A DNA stretch of 64,000 nucleotides from a bacterium. GTDB lineage: Bacteria; Bacillota; Clostridia; Christensenellales; Aristaeellaceae. The DNA is taken from assembly GCA_004563405.1 (NCBI GenBank), contig SFTH01000010.1, forward strand, positions 21,834-85,833, given 5' to 3'. The translations under genes were made by a program, and so were the position numbers. Positions 9,424-19,649 of the stretch are shown here, piece after piece; within the stretch, counting starts at the first letter, position 1; each line of letters begins with the position of its first letter. The notes under the pieces were generated by a model. The model made no database searches, was not told the origin of the DNA, and saw only the letters and a program-made list of their open reading frames with translations.

Positions 9424-10271
9424 GAATTTTCCTCCGTATTTTCTCCGCAGGTTTCGCCCTTCACGCCTCCGTAGCGGCGATCCCGGGCGGCATATTCCCG
9501 CAGGTTCTTTAAATAGTGTGCCCGATCGTAATCCGGCCAGAGCACGGGATCAAAGATCATTTCCGCATAGGCCGTCTGCCAGGGCAGGAAGTTCGAGGTG
9601 CGCACCTCTCCGCTGGTGCGGATCAGCAGATCCACAGGCGGCAGACCCGCAGTGTAGAGCTCCGCCTCGAAGTCCTCCTTTGTAATCTCTTCAGGTTGCA
9701 TTTCACCCGCCTGAACGCGTCTGGCGAGGCGCTGCGCCGCGCGCAGAAGCTCGGCATGGCCGCCATAGTTGAGCGCGATGTTGAGCTTGAGCCCGGTGTT
9801 GTCCCGCGTGCGCTCCATGGCGCGCTCAACGGCCTCGCGCTGGGGCTCCGGCAGGCCGTCTATGTCGCCGAGAATGCGGATGCAGACATTTTTCTCGTCC
9901 AATTCGTCGATTTCAGAATTGAAGTATTTCAGAAGCAGTCCCATCAATGCGTTGACCTCGTCCTTGGAACGGGCCCAGTTTTCAGTGGAGAAGGCATAGA
10001 GGCTCAGCGCCTGAATGCCCCAGTCGTCGCTGGCACGGATGATGTCCCGCAGCGCCTCGGTGCCCGAAGCATGTCCGGCGGAGCGGGGCAGGCCACGGTT
10101 CTGCGCCCAGCGGCCGTTGCCGTCCATGATGATGGCCACATGGGCCGGCATGCGGTCCGGCGGAAGCATGCGCTCCGGGGCCGCGCCGTCCGGCCTGGCG
10201 GCCACGGTGATGTACTTCGGCTGCGGTTTGAGCAGGCGGTTGAGCATAGAGGAGAGCTTTTCTGCAAACAT
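9420..10271 (-). CDS. uppS: Isoprenyl transferase (undecaprenyl diphosphate synthase)
   Basis: A 283-aa cis-prenyltransferase that builds the C55 lipid carrier for peptidoglycan and polysaccharide. It shows HVAIIMDGNGRWA with the Mg-binding Asp, then ALSLYAFSTENWARS, and the C-terminal RTSGEVRTSNFLPWQ..Y.E. The start used is the ATG preceded by AAAGGAGTCGCCC; the longer frame adds 17 residues with no support. There is an N-terminal extension of about 40 residues before the conserved core. Its product is used by uppP (14047) and by the sugar transferase at 63414. Confidence 0.95.
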   Translation of the reverse strand: MFAEKLSSMLNRLLKPQPKYITVAARPDGAAPERMLPPDRMPAHVAIIMDGNGRWAQNRGLPRSAGHASGTEALRDIIRASDDWGIQALSLYAFSTENWARSKDEVNALMGLLLKYFNSEIDELDEKNVCIRILGDIDGLPEPQREAVERAMERTRDNTGLKLNIALNYGGHAELLRAAQRLARRVQAGEMQPEEITKEDFEAELYTAGLPPVDLLIRTSGEVRTSNFLPWQTAYAEMIFDPVLWPDYDRAHYLKNLREYAARDRRYGGVKGETCGENTEENS

Positions 10272-10309
10272 GGGCGACTCCTTTCGCGGCGATGCCGCGG
10301 ATAAACGAT

Positions 10310-10335
10310 GTGGGCAGCCCAATGCAGCTGCCCAC
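10310..10335. terminator. Hairpin between frr and uppS
   Basis: Perfect inverted repeat GTGGGCAGC / GCTGCCCAC with an 8-nt loop, in the 129-nt gap between frr and uppS. There is no real T-tract on the minus strand, so it may be an internal attenuator, an RNA-processing site or a weak terminator rather than the end of the operon. Confidence 0.4.
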
Positions 10336-10400
10336 CGGGATTTGTATGCGTCGGATTCAACAAACGGGGAGGGAAACCGCGAAGGGCTGGCGAAACGCGA

Positions 10401-10958
10401 TCAGACCTCCATGATCTCCTTTTCCTTGGCCGCGCCCACCTTTTCGATCTGCTCGATGTGGGCGTCGGTGATCTTCTGAAGCTCCTTCTCGGCGGTCTTC
10501 TGATCATCCTCGGTGATCTGGGAATCCTTCTTCATCTTCTTGATGGCCTCCATCGCATCGCGGCGAATGGCGCGCAGGGCGACCTTGCCCTCCTCAATGC
10601 GCTTCTTGACCTGCTTGCACAGATCCTTGCGGCGCTCGGCGGTGAGCTCGGGAACCAGCAGGCGGATGACCTTGCCGTCGTTGGAGGGATTGATGCCGAT
10701 GTCGCTCTTCTGGATGGCCTTCTCGATGGGGGTGATCATGCTGGGCTCCCAGGGGGCGATCACCAGCAGGCGCGGCTCCGGAGAAGAGATGTTGCCGACC
10801 TGGTTCAGCGCGGTGGGCGTTCCGTAATAATCCACGGTGATCTTGTCCAGAATCTGCGGATTCGCGCGACCGGCGCGCAGGGTGGCCAGATCCTTCTGAA
10901 TGACGGCAATGGTCTTGTCCATCTTTTCGACAGTGATTTTAATCGTATCGTGATACAT
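10401..10958 (-). CDS. frr: Ribosome recycling factor
   Basis: RRF, 185 aa (the family standard), which with EF-G splits post-termination ribosomes. It shows the typical DLATLRAGRANPQILDKITVDYYG start and the long helical ends (RRKDLCKQVKKRIEEGKVALRAI). The start is the ATG preceded by GGAGGTTGCAAC; ten upstream residues in the longer frame were dropped. It follows pyrH after a 271-nt gap that carries a hairpin, in the usual order rpsB-tsf-pyrH-frr. Confidence 0.97.
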   Translation of the reverse strand: MYHDTIKITVEKMDKTIAVIQKDLATLRAGRANPQILDKITVDYYGTPTALNQVGNISSPEPRLLVIAPWEPSMITPIEKAIQKSDIGINPSNDGKVIRLLVPELTAERRKDLCKQVKKRIEEGKVALRAIRRDAMEAIKKMKKDSQITEDDQKTAEKELQKITDAHIEQIEKVGAAKEKEIMEV

Positions 10959-11185
10959 GTTGCAACCTCCAAAATCCGATGCGCCCAAAGCGCTTATTTT
11001 TCTAATTACTATTGTACATGTTTTCAGTCAAAATGGCAAGAGAAAAATTCCGGGGGATGCGACGGACAGTTTTTCGGAAAAACTGCGGCGGAAGCGATCG
11101 CCCCCAACGGGCGCGCCGCCGTGGAGAAGGCGATGAAATGGAGGGCGGGAAATCCGCGCGGCGGACGCAGGCCCATGCAGACAAT

Positions 11186-11213
11186 GATCCCGGACGCGGC
11201 CGCGCCCGGGATC
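11186..11213. terminator. Hairpin downstream of pyrH
   Basis: Long GC-rich inverted repeat: GATCCCGG and CGCG pair with CGCG and CCGGGATC, with one A/C mismatch and a 2-nt loop. It starts 17 nt past the pyrH stop. No T-run follows on the minus strand, so it may stabilise the upstream mRNA or cause only partial termination before frr. The rest of the 10959-11229 gap shows no gene. Confidence 0.4.
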
Positions 11214-11229
11214 CCGGATCAGAATGAGA

Positions 11230-11952
11230 TTATGCGTGCACCACGGTGCCGATGTCCGCGCCCTGGGCGACGCGAATGATGTTCTCCAGGTCGTCCATGT
11301 TGAACACGCGGATGCAGGGGATCTTCTGCTCCTTGCAGAGCTGGAAGGCGGAAGCGTCCATGACCTTGAGACCGCGGTCGATGGCCTCCTGATAGCTGAT
11401 GTCGCGGATGAGCTTCGCATCGGGATTCTTGCGGGGATCGGAGTCGTAGACGCCGTCTACCGTGGTGCCCTTGAACACCGCGTCGGCCTTCAGCTCCGCT
11501 GCGCGCAGGGAGGCGGCGGTATCCGTGGTAAAGAAGGGATTGCCGCTGCCACCGGCCAGCAGTACGATCTCGCCCGCATCCATCTTCGCGATGGCGCGGT
11601 CGGCGCGATAGTGTTCAGCAAAGCGGGTCATCTCCTGCGGTGTGAACACGGTGGCCCTGCGCCCCAGCCGCAGAATGGCGTCCTGCACGGCCAGAGCGTT
11701 GATGATGGTGGCCAGCATGCCCATCTGGTCGGCCTGAACGGGATTCATCTCATCCGTGAAGCGGCCGCGCCAGATGTTGCCGCCGCCCATGACCACGCCC
11801 ACCTGCACGCCCAGATCGTGAAGCTTCACGATGGCCTGGGCCGCGCGATCCACGCGCGCAGCCTCGAAGGTGAGGGATGCGCTCTTGTCCGCCGGTATCT
11901 GCTCCGGCGCAAGGGTTTCGCCGCTGAGCTTCAAAATGATGCGCTTATACAT
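11230..11952 (-). CDS. pyrH: UMP kinase
   Basis: A 240-aa bacterial UMP kinase of the amino-acid kinase fold, forming UDP from UMP and ATP. It shows IILKLSGETLA at the N-terminus, VVMGGGNIWRG, and TVDGVYDSDPRKNPDAKL, all diagnostic. The start chosen is MYKRI, 9 nt after AAAGG; an ATG two codons upstream (MFMYKR) is possible. The longest frame would add 34 residues that run into the tsf 3' region and were dropped. It lies between tsf and frr as in most Firmicutes. Confidence 0.95.
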   Translation of the reverse strand: MYKRIILKLSGETLAPEQIPADKSASLTFEAARVDRAAQAIVKLHDLGVQVGVVMGGGNIWRGRFTDEMNPVQADQMGMLATIINALAVQDAILRLGRRATVFTPQEMTRFAEHYRADRAIAKMDAGEIVLLAGGSGNPFFTTDTAASLRAAELKADAVFKGTTVDGVYDSDPRKNPDAKLIRDISYQEAIDRGLKVMDASAFQLCKEQKIPCIRVFNMDDLENIIRVAQGADIGTVVHA

Positions 11953-12028
11953 GAACATTCTGCCTTTCTGATGGAATTTGTCCGAAAAAAAGGAACGCTG
12001 TGACACGTTCCTTTTCTGAAGTTTTGAA

Positions 12029-12940
12029 TTACTTCTTGCCGATCTGCTCGGCAACCTCGGCTGCCAGGTCGTTGACCTTCTTCTCCAGGCCGTCGCCCAT
12101 CTTGTAGCGGGTGAAAGCGACGATCTTGGTGCCGGGAGCCTTGGTCTCGATCATCTTGCCCACGCGGGTCTCGCCGTCCTTGACGAACACCTGCTCCAGC
12201 AGGCAGACTTCCTCATAGAACTTGTTGATGCGGCCCTGAACCATCTTCTCGATGATCTTCTCGGGCTTGCCCTCGTTGCGGGCCTGCGCGGCGAGAATCT
12301 CGGTCTCGTGCTGCAGGTGCTCGGGGTTCACCTGGTCGCGGGTCACATACTCGGGAGCCACGGGAGAAGCGGCAGCGATCTGCAGCGCCACATCGTGCAG
12401 AACTTCCTTCACGGTGTCGTTGACTTCGCCCTCGGCCTGAACCAGGACGCCAACCTTGCCGCCCATGTGGATGTAGGAATCCACGATGCCCTTGTCATAG
12501 CGGGCGAAGCGACGCACGGTGATCTTCTCGCCGATCTTGGCGACCTTTTCGGTGATCAGCTCGTTCACGGTCTGCTCGGAACCGGCAACCTTGCAGTTCA
12601 GCAGGGCCTCGACGTCGGTGGGATTGTCCACGACGATGGTCTTGGCAATGGTCTGCACCATGTCCTTGAACTCGGGGGTGTTGGCGACGAAGTCGGTCTC
12701 GCAGTTGACTTCAACCAGCGCGCCCGCGCCGCACTTCTCGCAGATGTAAGCGCCGACGACGCCTTCCGCCGCGATGCGGCTCTGCTTCTTGGCGGCCTTG
12801 GCCAGGCCCTTTTCGCGGAGATAGTCAATCGCCTTCTCGATGTCGCCGTCGCAGGCAGCCAGGGCCTTCTTGCAGTCCATCATGCCGCAACCGGTACGGC
12901 CGCGCAGATCCATAACGACTTTTGCGGAAATCTCAGCCAT
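12029..12940 (-). CDS. tsf: Elongation factor Ts
   Basis: EF-Ts, 303 aa, nucleotide exchange factor for EF-Tu. The N-terminal UBA-like segment MDLRGRTGCGMMDCKKAL and the EF-Tu-binding signature EVNCETDFVAN are present. A small oddity is a CEKCGAG insertion just before that signature, giving a CxxC pair where most EF-Ts have a short GRIG-type turn. The start is the ATG after AGGAGGATACACAAA. It follows rpsB by about 100 nt and is cotranscribed with it. Confidence 0.96.
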   Translation of the reverse strand: MAEISAKVVMDLRGRTGCGMMDCKKALAACDGDIEKAIDYLREKGLAKAAKKQSRIAAEGVVGAYICEKCGAGALVEVNCETDFVANTPEFKDMVQTIAKTIVVDNPTDVEALLNCKVAGSEQTVNELITEKVAKIGEKITVRRFARYDKGIVDSYIHMGGKVGVLVQAEGEVNDTVKEVLHDVALQIAAASPVAPEYVTRDQVNPEHLQHETEILAAQARNEGKPEKIIEKMVQGRINKFYEEVCLLEQVFVKDGETRVGKMIETKAPGTKIVAFTRYKMGDGLEKKVNDLAAEVAEQIGKK

Positions 12941-13045
12941 TTTGTGTATCCTCCTGAAATTAAAGTGGGGAAGGGAACTTGCGCCCCTACGCGATGCATG
13001 CGGCATCCGGACGGAGCCGTTTGTCGCATGCGGGAATATTGAGTT

Positions 13046-13774
13046 TTATTCAGCGGCCTCGGCAACGGGAGCGACTTCCTCTTCGGTCTGCTCGCCCTGC
13101 TTGCCTTCCAGAACGGCGTCCGCCAGCTTGCCGGCGATCAGCTTCACGGCGCGGATGGCGTCGTCGTTGCCGGGGATGACGTAGTCGATTTCATCGGGGT
13201 CGCAGTTGGTGTCGACGATGGCGACGATCGGGATGCCCAAGATGCGGGCTTCCTGCACGGCGATGCGCTCCTTGCGGGGATCCACAACGAACAGCGCGCC
13301 GGGCAGCTTCTTCATCTCGCGGATGCCGCCCAGGTTCTTCAGCAGCTTCTCGCGCTCTGCGCACAGCTTGATGACTTCCTTCTTGGGAAGCACTTCGAAC
13401 TGGCCGTCCTTCTCCATCTTGTCGATCTCGTTGAGCTTCTTGATGCGGGTCTGGATGGTGCGGAAGTTGGTCAGCGTGCCGCCCAGCCAGCGATTGTTCA
13501 CGAAGTACATGCCGCAGCGCTTGGCTTCCGCTTCGATGGATTCCTGCGCCTGCTTCTTGGTGCCGACGAACAGGACGGACTTGCCTTCCATCGCCAGGTC
13601 GCGTACGAACATGTAGGCCTCGTCGATCTTGCGAACGGTCTTCTGCAGGTCGATGATGTAGATGCCGTTGCGCTCGGTGAAGATGTACTGCGCCATCTTC
13701 GGGTTCCAGCGGCGGGTCTGGTGGCCGAAGTGCACGCCGGCCTCCAGCAGCTGCTTCATGGAAATAACTGCCAT
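13046..13774 (-). CDS. rpsB: 30S ribosomal protein S2
   Basis: Ribosomal protein S2, 242 aa, with the classic MKQLLEAGVHFGHQTRRWNPKM start, NRWLGGTLTNF in the middle and PIVAIVDTNCDPDEIDYVIPGND near the end. A short acidic tail (EQTEEEVAPVAEAAE) follows the core. The start is the ATG after AAGGAGGAACCCCAA; 52 upstream residues in the longest frame are 5' UTR. It is the first gene of the minus-strand housekeeping run, with a consensus promoter about 130 nt upstream. Confidence 0.97.
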   Translation of the reverse strand: MAVISMKQLLEAGVHFGHQTRRWNPKMAQYIFTERNGIYIIDLQKTVRKIDEAYMFVRDLAMEGKSVLFVGTKKQAQESIEAEAKRCGMYFVNNRWLGGTLTNFRTIQTRIKKLNEIDKMEKDGQFEVLPKKEVIKLCAEREKLLKNLGGIREMKKLPGALFVVDPRKERIAVQEARILGIPIVAIVDTNCDPDEIDYVIPGNDDAIRAVKLIAGKLADAVLEGKQGEQTEEEVAPVAEAAE

Positions 13775-13901
13775 TTGGGGTTCCTCCTTTGTTTTTAAAC
13801 CTCCCTGTTCTTCATCTTCGAACGGCACCCCGGAGCTTCCGGAGCAACCGCCGCACGAATCGGAGCAGGTGTGTTCTGGATCTGAAATTCGATCCTGAAA
13901 G

Positions 13902-13930
13902 ATTATATCACAAGCATGCCCTGAAAACAA
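13902..13930 (-). promoter_or_regulatory. Promoter of the rpsB-tsf-pyrH operon
   Basis: On the minus strand TTGTTT, a 17-nt spacer and TATAAT with a TGA extension (TGATATAAT), a sigma-A promoter with extended -10. Transcription would start near 13895, leaving a 5' UTR of about 120 nt. That UTR could hold an S2-type autoregulatory leader, but no consensus was recognised. Confidence 0.8.
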
Positions 13931-13985
13931 GGCGAAAATGTTAAATTTGACGGGAAACCGGGCGGCATGCGCCTATTTCCCGATC

Positions 13986-14029
13986 AAAAAGCGTGCGCCG
14001 GCCACCCGCCGCGGCGGATGACCGGCGCA
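13986..14029 (-). terminator. Intrinsic terminator after uppP
   Basis: Stem TGCGCCGG / CCGGCGCA with a second inner CCGCC / GGCGG stem, followed on the minus strand by CGC and TTTTT. It is placed 18 nt past the uppP stop and about 55 nt before the rpsB -35 region. Confidence 0.8.
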
Positions 14030-14046
14030 TCAGACTGTGCGCAGTC

Positions 14047-14853
14047 TCAAATCAATTCAACGAAGTGGAACACATACTTGTTCAGCAGCAGCAGCGTTCC
14101 CAGAAGGAAGGTGTACGCCGCGAACACATTCATGCTCACCTTGCGGATCAGGGCCAGGAAGCCCTTGATGGCGATCAGGCCGAAGGCCGCCGCCGCCAGA
14201 ACGCCCACGACGGTGGGGAGCAGATCAATGCGTCCGCCCAGGCCGTCAAAGAGCACGTCCTTGAGATCCAGCACCGCGGAGCCCAGAATCGCGGGAATGG
14301 ACATCAGAAAGGCGAAATCCGCCGCGCGCTTGCGGGAGAGGCCGCTGGCCACGCCGCCGGAGATGGTGCTGCCGGAGCGGGACAGGCCGGGCAGAATCGC
14401 CACCGCCTGCATTGCGCCCATGGCCAGCGCGTCGGTCCAGCGGATGTCCTTGTGCAGGCTGTGGTTGCGGCGGCGATGCCTGTTGATGGCGGTGCCGGTC
14501 ACCAGCACAACGCTGGTGAGGTAGAAGGACCAGATGATGAACTTGCCCTCGAAGGCAGCGTCAAAGTCCACCACCAGCGCGGCCACCACCGCGGGGATGG
14601 TCGCCACGACCAGCCACTTCAGCTCAGATTTGATCGGGTGGCAGATCATGTTCCAGATGCGCTTCCAGTACACCGCAAACACGGCCACCAGCGTGCCGAA
14701 GTGCAGAAGGATGTTCAGCGTCAGGAGGCTGCCGTTTTCCGAGGAGATGCCCATCAGCTTTTCAATGATGAGCAGATGGCCCGAAGAACTGATGGGCAAA
14801 AACTCCGTCAGTCCCTGTACCGCGCCCAGAATAAAGGCCTGAAGCGTATTCAT
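14047..14853 (-). CDS. uppP: Undecaprenyl-diphosphatase (BacA/UppP)
   Basis: A 268-aa polytopic membrane enzyme that dephosphorylates C55-PP to the carrier form used for cell-wall and polysaccharide export; overproduction gives bacitracin resistance. Both catalytic motifs are intact: QGLTEFLPISSSGHL (residues 14-28) and LPGLSRSGSTI (about 155). The start ATG follows GAGAGGTGATTGT. It has its own terminator and lies 79 nt downstream of leuS. It complements uppS in the next operon. Confidence 0.95.
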   Translation of the reverse strand: MNTLQAFILGAVQGLTEFLPISSSGHLLIIEKLMGISSENGSLLTLNILLHFGTLVAVFAVYWKRIWNMICHPIKSELKWLVVATIPAVVAALVVDFDAAFEGKFIIWSFYLTSVVLVTGTAINRHRRRNHSLHKDIRWTDALAMGAMQAVAILPGLSRSGSTISGGVASGLSRKRAADFAFLMSIPAILGSAVLDLKDVLFDGLGGRIDLLPTVVGVLAAAAFGLIAIKGFLALIRKVSMNVFAAYTFLLGTLLLLNKYVFHFVELI

Positions 14854-14877
14854 ACAATCACCTCTCTGTGCAAATGT

Positions 14878-14909
14878 GCGTCCGCGGCAGCGGGGGCGGC
14901 AGCGGACGC
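14878..14909 (-). terminator. Hairpin downstream of leuS
   Basis: Inverted repeat GCGTCCGC / GCGGACGC with a 16-nt loop in the 79-nt leuS-uppP gap. The following minus-strand bases are ACATTTG, a poor T-tract, so termination may be partial and uppP may be read through from leuS. Confidence 0.4.
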
Positions 14910-14932
14910 GAATTGTGCAATCGGGTTTGTTC

Positions 14933-17350
<2,418 letters not shown>

Positions 17351-17381
17351 GCAGACAGACGCTCCTTTTGCATTGATACTT

Positions 17382-17615
17382 GGCCGGTTTCGGCTCGAAA
17401 AAATAAAACCTCCGTCCCAATGAAAGAGACGGAAGGCAAGCCTTTCGCGGTACCACTCTTTGTTGATCTGTAAAGATCCCCTCGACGCCGGATAACGGCG
17501 GCAGCCGCCCGCGTGCGGGATGCTCAGGAATGAGTTCGGCGGGTGAAAGCGTTGCCTCGCAGCGACCGGCAATTCTCTGAAGCTCTGTAATCCGCTTACT
17601 GCTTTCCTTCTCAGC
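17382..17615 (-). promoter_or_regulatory. T-box leader (leucine) of leuS
   Basis: The leader shows the T-box sequence GTGGTACCGCG at 17446-17457 and Stem I segments (AGAGA, then GGTCGCTGCGAGGC). The specifier is read as CTC (Leu) at 17532-17534 within GAACTCA. A terminator follows: CCTTCCGTC / GACGGAGG stem (about 17409-17434) and a T-rich run to 17398. Uncharged tRNA-Leu should pair with the specifier and the T-box sequence, blocking the terminator. The 17351-17734 gap is filled by this leader, its promoter and the secG terminator. Confidence 0.9.
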
Positions 17616-17621
17616 TCTTTC

Positions 17622-17650
17622 ATTATAAAAGTGCGGAGAATACTTGTCAA
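17622..17650 (-). promoter_or_regulatory. Promoter of leuS
   Basis: Perfect sigma-A consensus on the minus strand: TTGACA, 17-nt spacer, TATAAT. It lies just upstream of the T-box Stem I. Confidence 0.93.
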
Positions 17651-17674
17651 GTTAAAAGACGCTGCGCGCAGATG

Positions 17675-17709
17675 CAAAAGAAGAGGGGATCCGTCCTGCA
17701 GATCCCCTC
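17675..17709 (-). terminator. Intrinsic terminator after secG
   Basis: Perfect 9-bp stem GAGGGGATC / GATCCCCTC with a 9-nt loop, followed on the minus strand by TTCTTTTG. It lies 25 nt past the secG stop and immediately before the leuS -35 box. Confidence 0.85.
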
Positions 17710-17734
17710 AAATCTCGAAGCGGGTCAAAACCGG

Positions 17735-18130
17735 TCAGTTCGCGGCGGTTTCCTCAGCGGTTTCCTCAGAAACGTCCTCGGTGCCGTCGGCCTCAACGGC
17801 GGCCACTTCCTCGTTGGCGGCGTCCTGCGCGGCGTCCACGGCCTCGGTGATCACGGTATCCAGATCTGCGGTCTTGGCGGAATTGCCGTTGTGGGAAACG
17901 ATGATGGTGGTGGCGATGGCGAGCACAATGAACACGACGGCGCAGATCTTGGTGATCTTCGCCAGCTTGGCGTCTATGCCCTTGGCCTTGCTCTTGCCGA
18001 AGAACGTCTCAGCGCCGCCGGAAATGGCGCCCAGTCCCTGGCGCTGGCCCTGCTGCATCAACACCGCTGCAATCAGCACGATGGAGACCAGAATCAACAC
18101 AATATCAAGAATAATGGACAAAGCGGTCAT
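17735..18130 (-). CDS. secG: Preprotein translocase subunit SecG with acidic tail
   Basis: SecG helps SecYEG translocation through two transmembrane helices. Both are visible (about 5-25 and 62-82), joined by the signature QQGQRQGLGAISGGAETFFGKSKA. The product is 131 aa while typical SecG is about 75; the excess is a C-terminal tail (about 83-131) very rich in Ala, Glu and Asp. The start is the ATG after GGAGGATGTCTTC. It has its own promoter and terminator, so it is a single-gene unit. Confidence 0.9.
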   Translation of the reverse strand: MTALSIILDIVLILVSIVLIAAVLMQQGQRQGLGAISGGAETFFGKSKAKGIDAKLAKITKICAVVFIVLAIATTIIVSHNGNSAKTADLDTVITEAVDAAQDAANEEVAAVEADGTEDVSEETAEETAAN

Positions 18131-18172
18131 GAAGACATCCTCCTTAAGCGTATCAACGCAACATACTCGAAT

Positions 18173-18201
18173 ATTATAGCATGCTTTTCGCAGGAACGCA
18201 A
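18173..18201 (-). promoter_or_regulatory. Promoter of secG
   Basis: TTGCGT, 17-nt spacer, TATAAT on the minus strand, 43 nt upstream of the secG start. The -10 is perfect and the -35 weak. Confidence 0.7.
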
Positions 18202-18246
18202 GATTATTTTCCTTTTTTTTGCACATTTTCTCGCAAATTCCCGCAG

Positions 18247-18276
18247 TTGACAGCCGGCGCAGGCTTGTGCTATGCT
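18247..18276 (+). promoter_or_regulatory. Promoter of the ROK-family gene
   Basis: TTGACA, 18-nt spacer, TATGCT preceded by TG (TGCTATGCT, extended -10). It is divergent from the secG promoter, with 45 bp between the two -35 boxes. Confidence 0.75.
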
Positions 18277-18307
18277 GAAAAAAACGCGATCACTGGAGGG
18301 TATGTGC

Positions 18308-19306
18308 ATGATGCGGGTGCTTGGACTGGACATCGGCGGCACGAAGTGCGCCGCGCTGCTGGCGGATTGCGGCGAGCAGATGAGCATCGTGGAGAAGCTG
18401 CGCTTTGAGACGCGCACGGACCTGGGCTTTGAATATATAAAGAAGAAACTTCTCGAGGCCGCGGGCGCGCTGATCTGCAGGTCCCGCACGCCGGTGCGCG
18501 CCATCGGCGTCAGCTGCGGCGGGCCGCTCAATTCCCGCACCGGCGTGGTGCAGTCCCCGCCGAATCTGCCCGGCTGGGACGGCGTGCCCATCGTCTCCAT
18601 CCTCCAGGAGGCCTTTGGTATTCCCGCCTTTCTGCAGAACGACGCCAACGCCTGCGCGCTGGTGGAGTGGAAGTACGGCGCGGGCCGGGGCGCGGAGGAC
18701 ATGGTGTTTCTCACCATGGGAACGGGCATGGGCGCGGGCGTGATCGCGGGCGGCCGGCTCCTGCGGGGCGCCCGGGACATGGCCGGAGAGGTGGGCCACC
18801 TGCGCCTGGAGCCGGACGGCCCCGTGGGCTATGGCAAGGCCGGCTCCTTCGAGGGCTTCGCCAGTGGCGGCGGAATCGCGCGCCTCGCGGCGCAACTGCG
18901 GCGGGACTGGACGCGCGCAGGCGAGCGGGTGAACTGGGCGGAGGCGGACGAAGAACTCACGACCCGGACGCTTGCGGACTACGCCCGGCAGGGCGATGCG
19001 CACGCGCTGCGGCTGTTCGAGGCGGCGGGAGAGTACCTCGGTCAGGGAATTGCGATCCTCGCGGACGTGCTTAACCCGGAGCGCGTGATCATCGGCGGCG
19101 TCTACATGCGCTGCGAGGAGCTCCTGAAGCCCTCCATGTGGCGCGCCATACGCCGGGAGGCGCTGCCCCACTGCTGGCAGGAGCTGCAGGTGCTTCCCGC
19201 CGGCACCGGCGAGCAGATCGGCGACTTCGCCGCGGCGATGGTGGCGGTTTACGGGCTGGAGAGCGCCGGGGAGCGCGGCGATGTGCAACAGACGTCGGCC
19301 GGATGA
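18308..19306 (+). CDS. ROK-family protein, probable sugar kinase
   Basis: A 332-aa ROK-family protein. The N-terminal phosphate loop is MRVLGLDIGGTKCAALLAD; the catalytic-base region is FLQNDANACALVEW, followed by VFLTMGTGMGAGVIAGGRLLRG and AGEVGHLRL. The usual ROK zinc motif (CGxxGCxE) after that segment is replaced by PDGPVGYGKAGSFEGFAS, with none of the cysteines. The active Asp is present, so kinase activity on a hexose or amino sugar is likely, but the substrate cannot be read off. The start is the ATG 8 nt after GGAGG. It stands alone, with its own promoter and a shared downstream terminator. Confidence 0.82.
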   Translation: MMRVLGLDIGGTKCAALLADCGEQMSIVEKLRFETRTDLGFEYIKKKLLEAAGALICRSRTPVRAIGVSCGGPLNSRTGVVQSPPNLPGWDGVPIVSILQEAFGIPAFLQNDANACALVEWKYGAGRGAEDMVFLTMGTGMGAGVIAGGRLLRGARDMAGEVGHLRLEPDGPVGYGKAGSFEGFASGGGIARLAAQLRRDWTRAGERVNWAEADEELTTRTLADYARQGDAHALRLFEAAGEYLGQGIAILADVLNPERVIIGGVYMRCEELLKPSMWRAIRREALPHCWQELQVLPAGTGEQIGDFAAAMVAVYGLESAGERGDVQQTSAG

Positions 19307-19583
19307 GAAGGAAAGCGTTCCTGCGCAAAGCGCTCTTCCGGGAGGCGCAAAACCATACACGGGAGCTGGCCGGACGGTTTTCTCCGGCTGGTGATCGGGA
19401 GAAACGTGCAGTAGATTTGCCTCAAGAGAATTGATGGAATCCGTTTCCTGGTCGACTTTCAGATGAAATTCAACCCGGGAGAGGAGCAATTTGTCTCCCG
19501 CCCCGCCTGCAGGCCAATGTATACTGCCGCCGGTGCGTGCCTTCGGCGTGAAGGATTGGCCCAACTCGTTTGATTCGGCCACT
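19307..19583. other. Intergenic stretch without a recognised gene
   Basis: About 280 nt between the ROK gene and the bidirectional terminator. Frames are open for short distances only and none has a convincing start or family resemblance. Confidence 0.5.
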
Positions 19584-19627
19584 GCAAAGACAAAACCGAC
19601 GCCCATGCGCGTCGGTTTTGTCTTTGC
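19584..19627. terminator. Bidirectional terminator between ROK gene and rsmI
   Basis: A perfect 19-bp inverted repeat (GCAAAGACAAAACCGACGC and its complement) around a 6-nt loop. The A-rich and T-rich halves make GC hairpin plus TTTTGTCTTT in both directions. It lies between convergent genes and should end both transcripts. Confidence 0.85.
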
Positions 19628-19649
19628 AATGGCAGTGTGCTCTGCGGAT

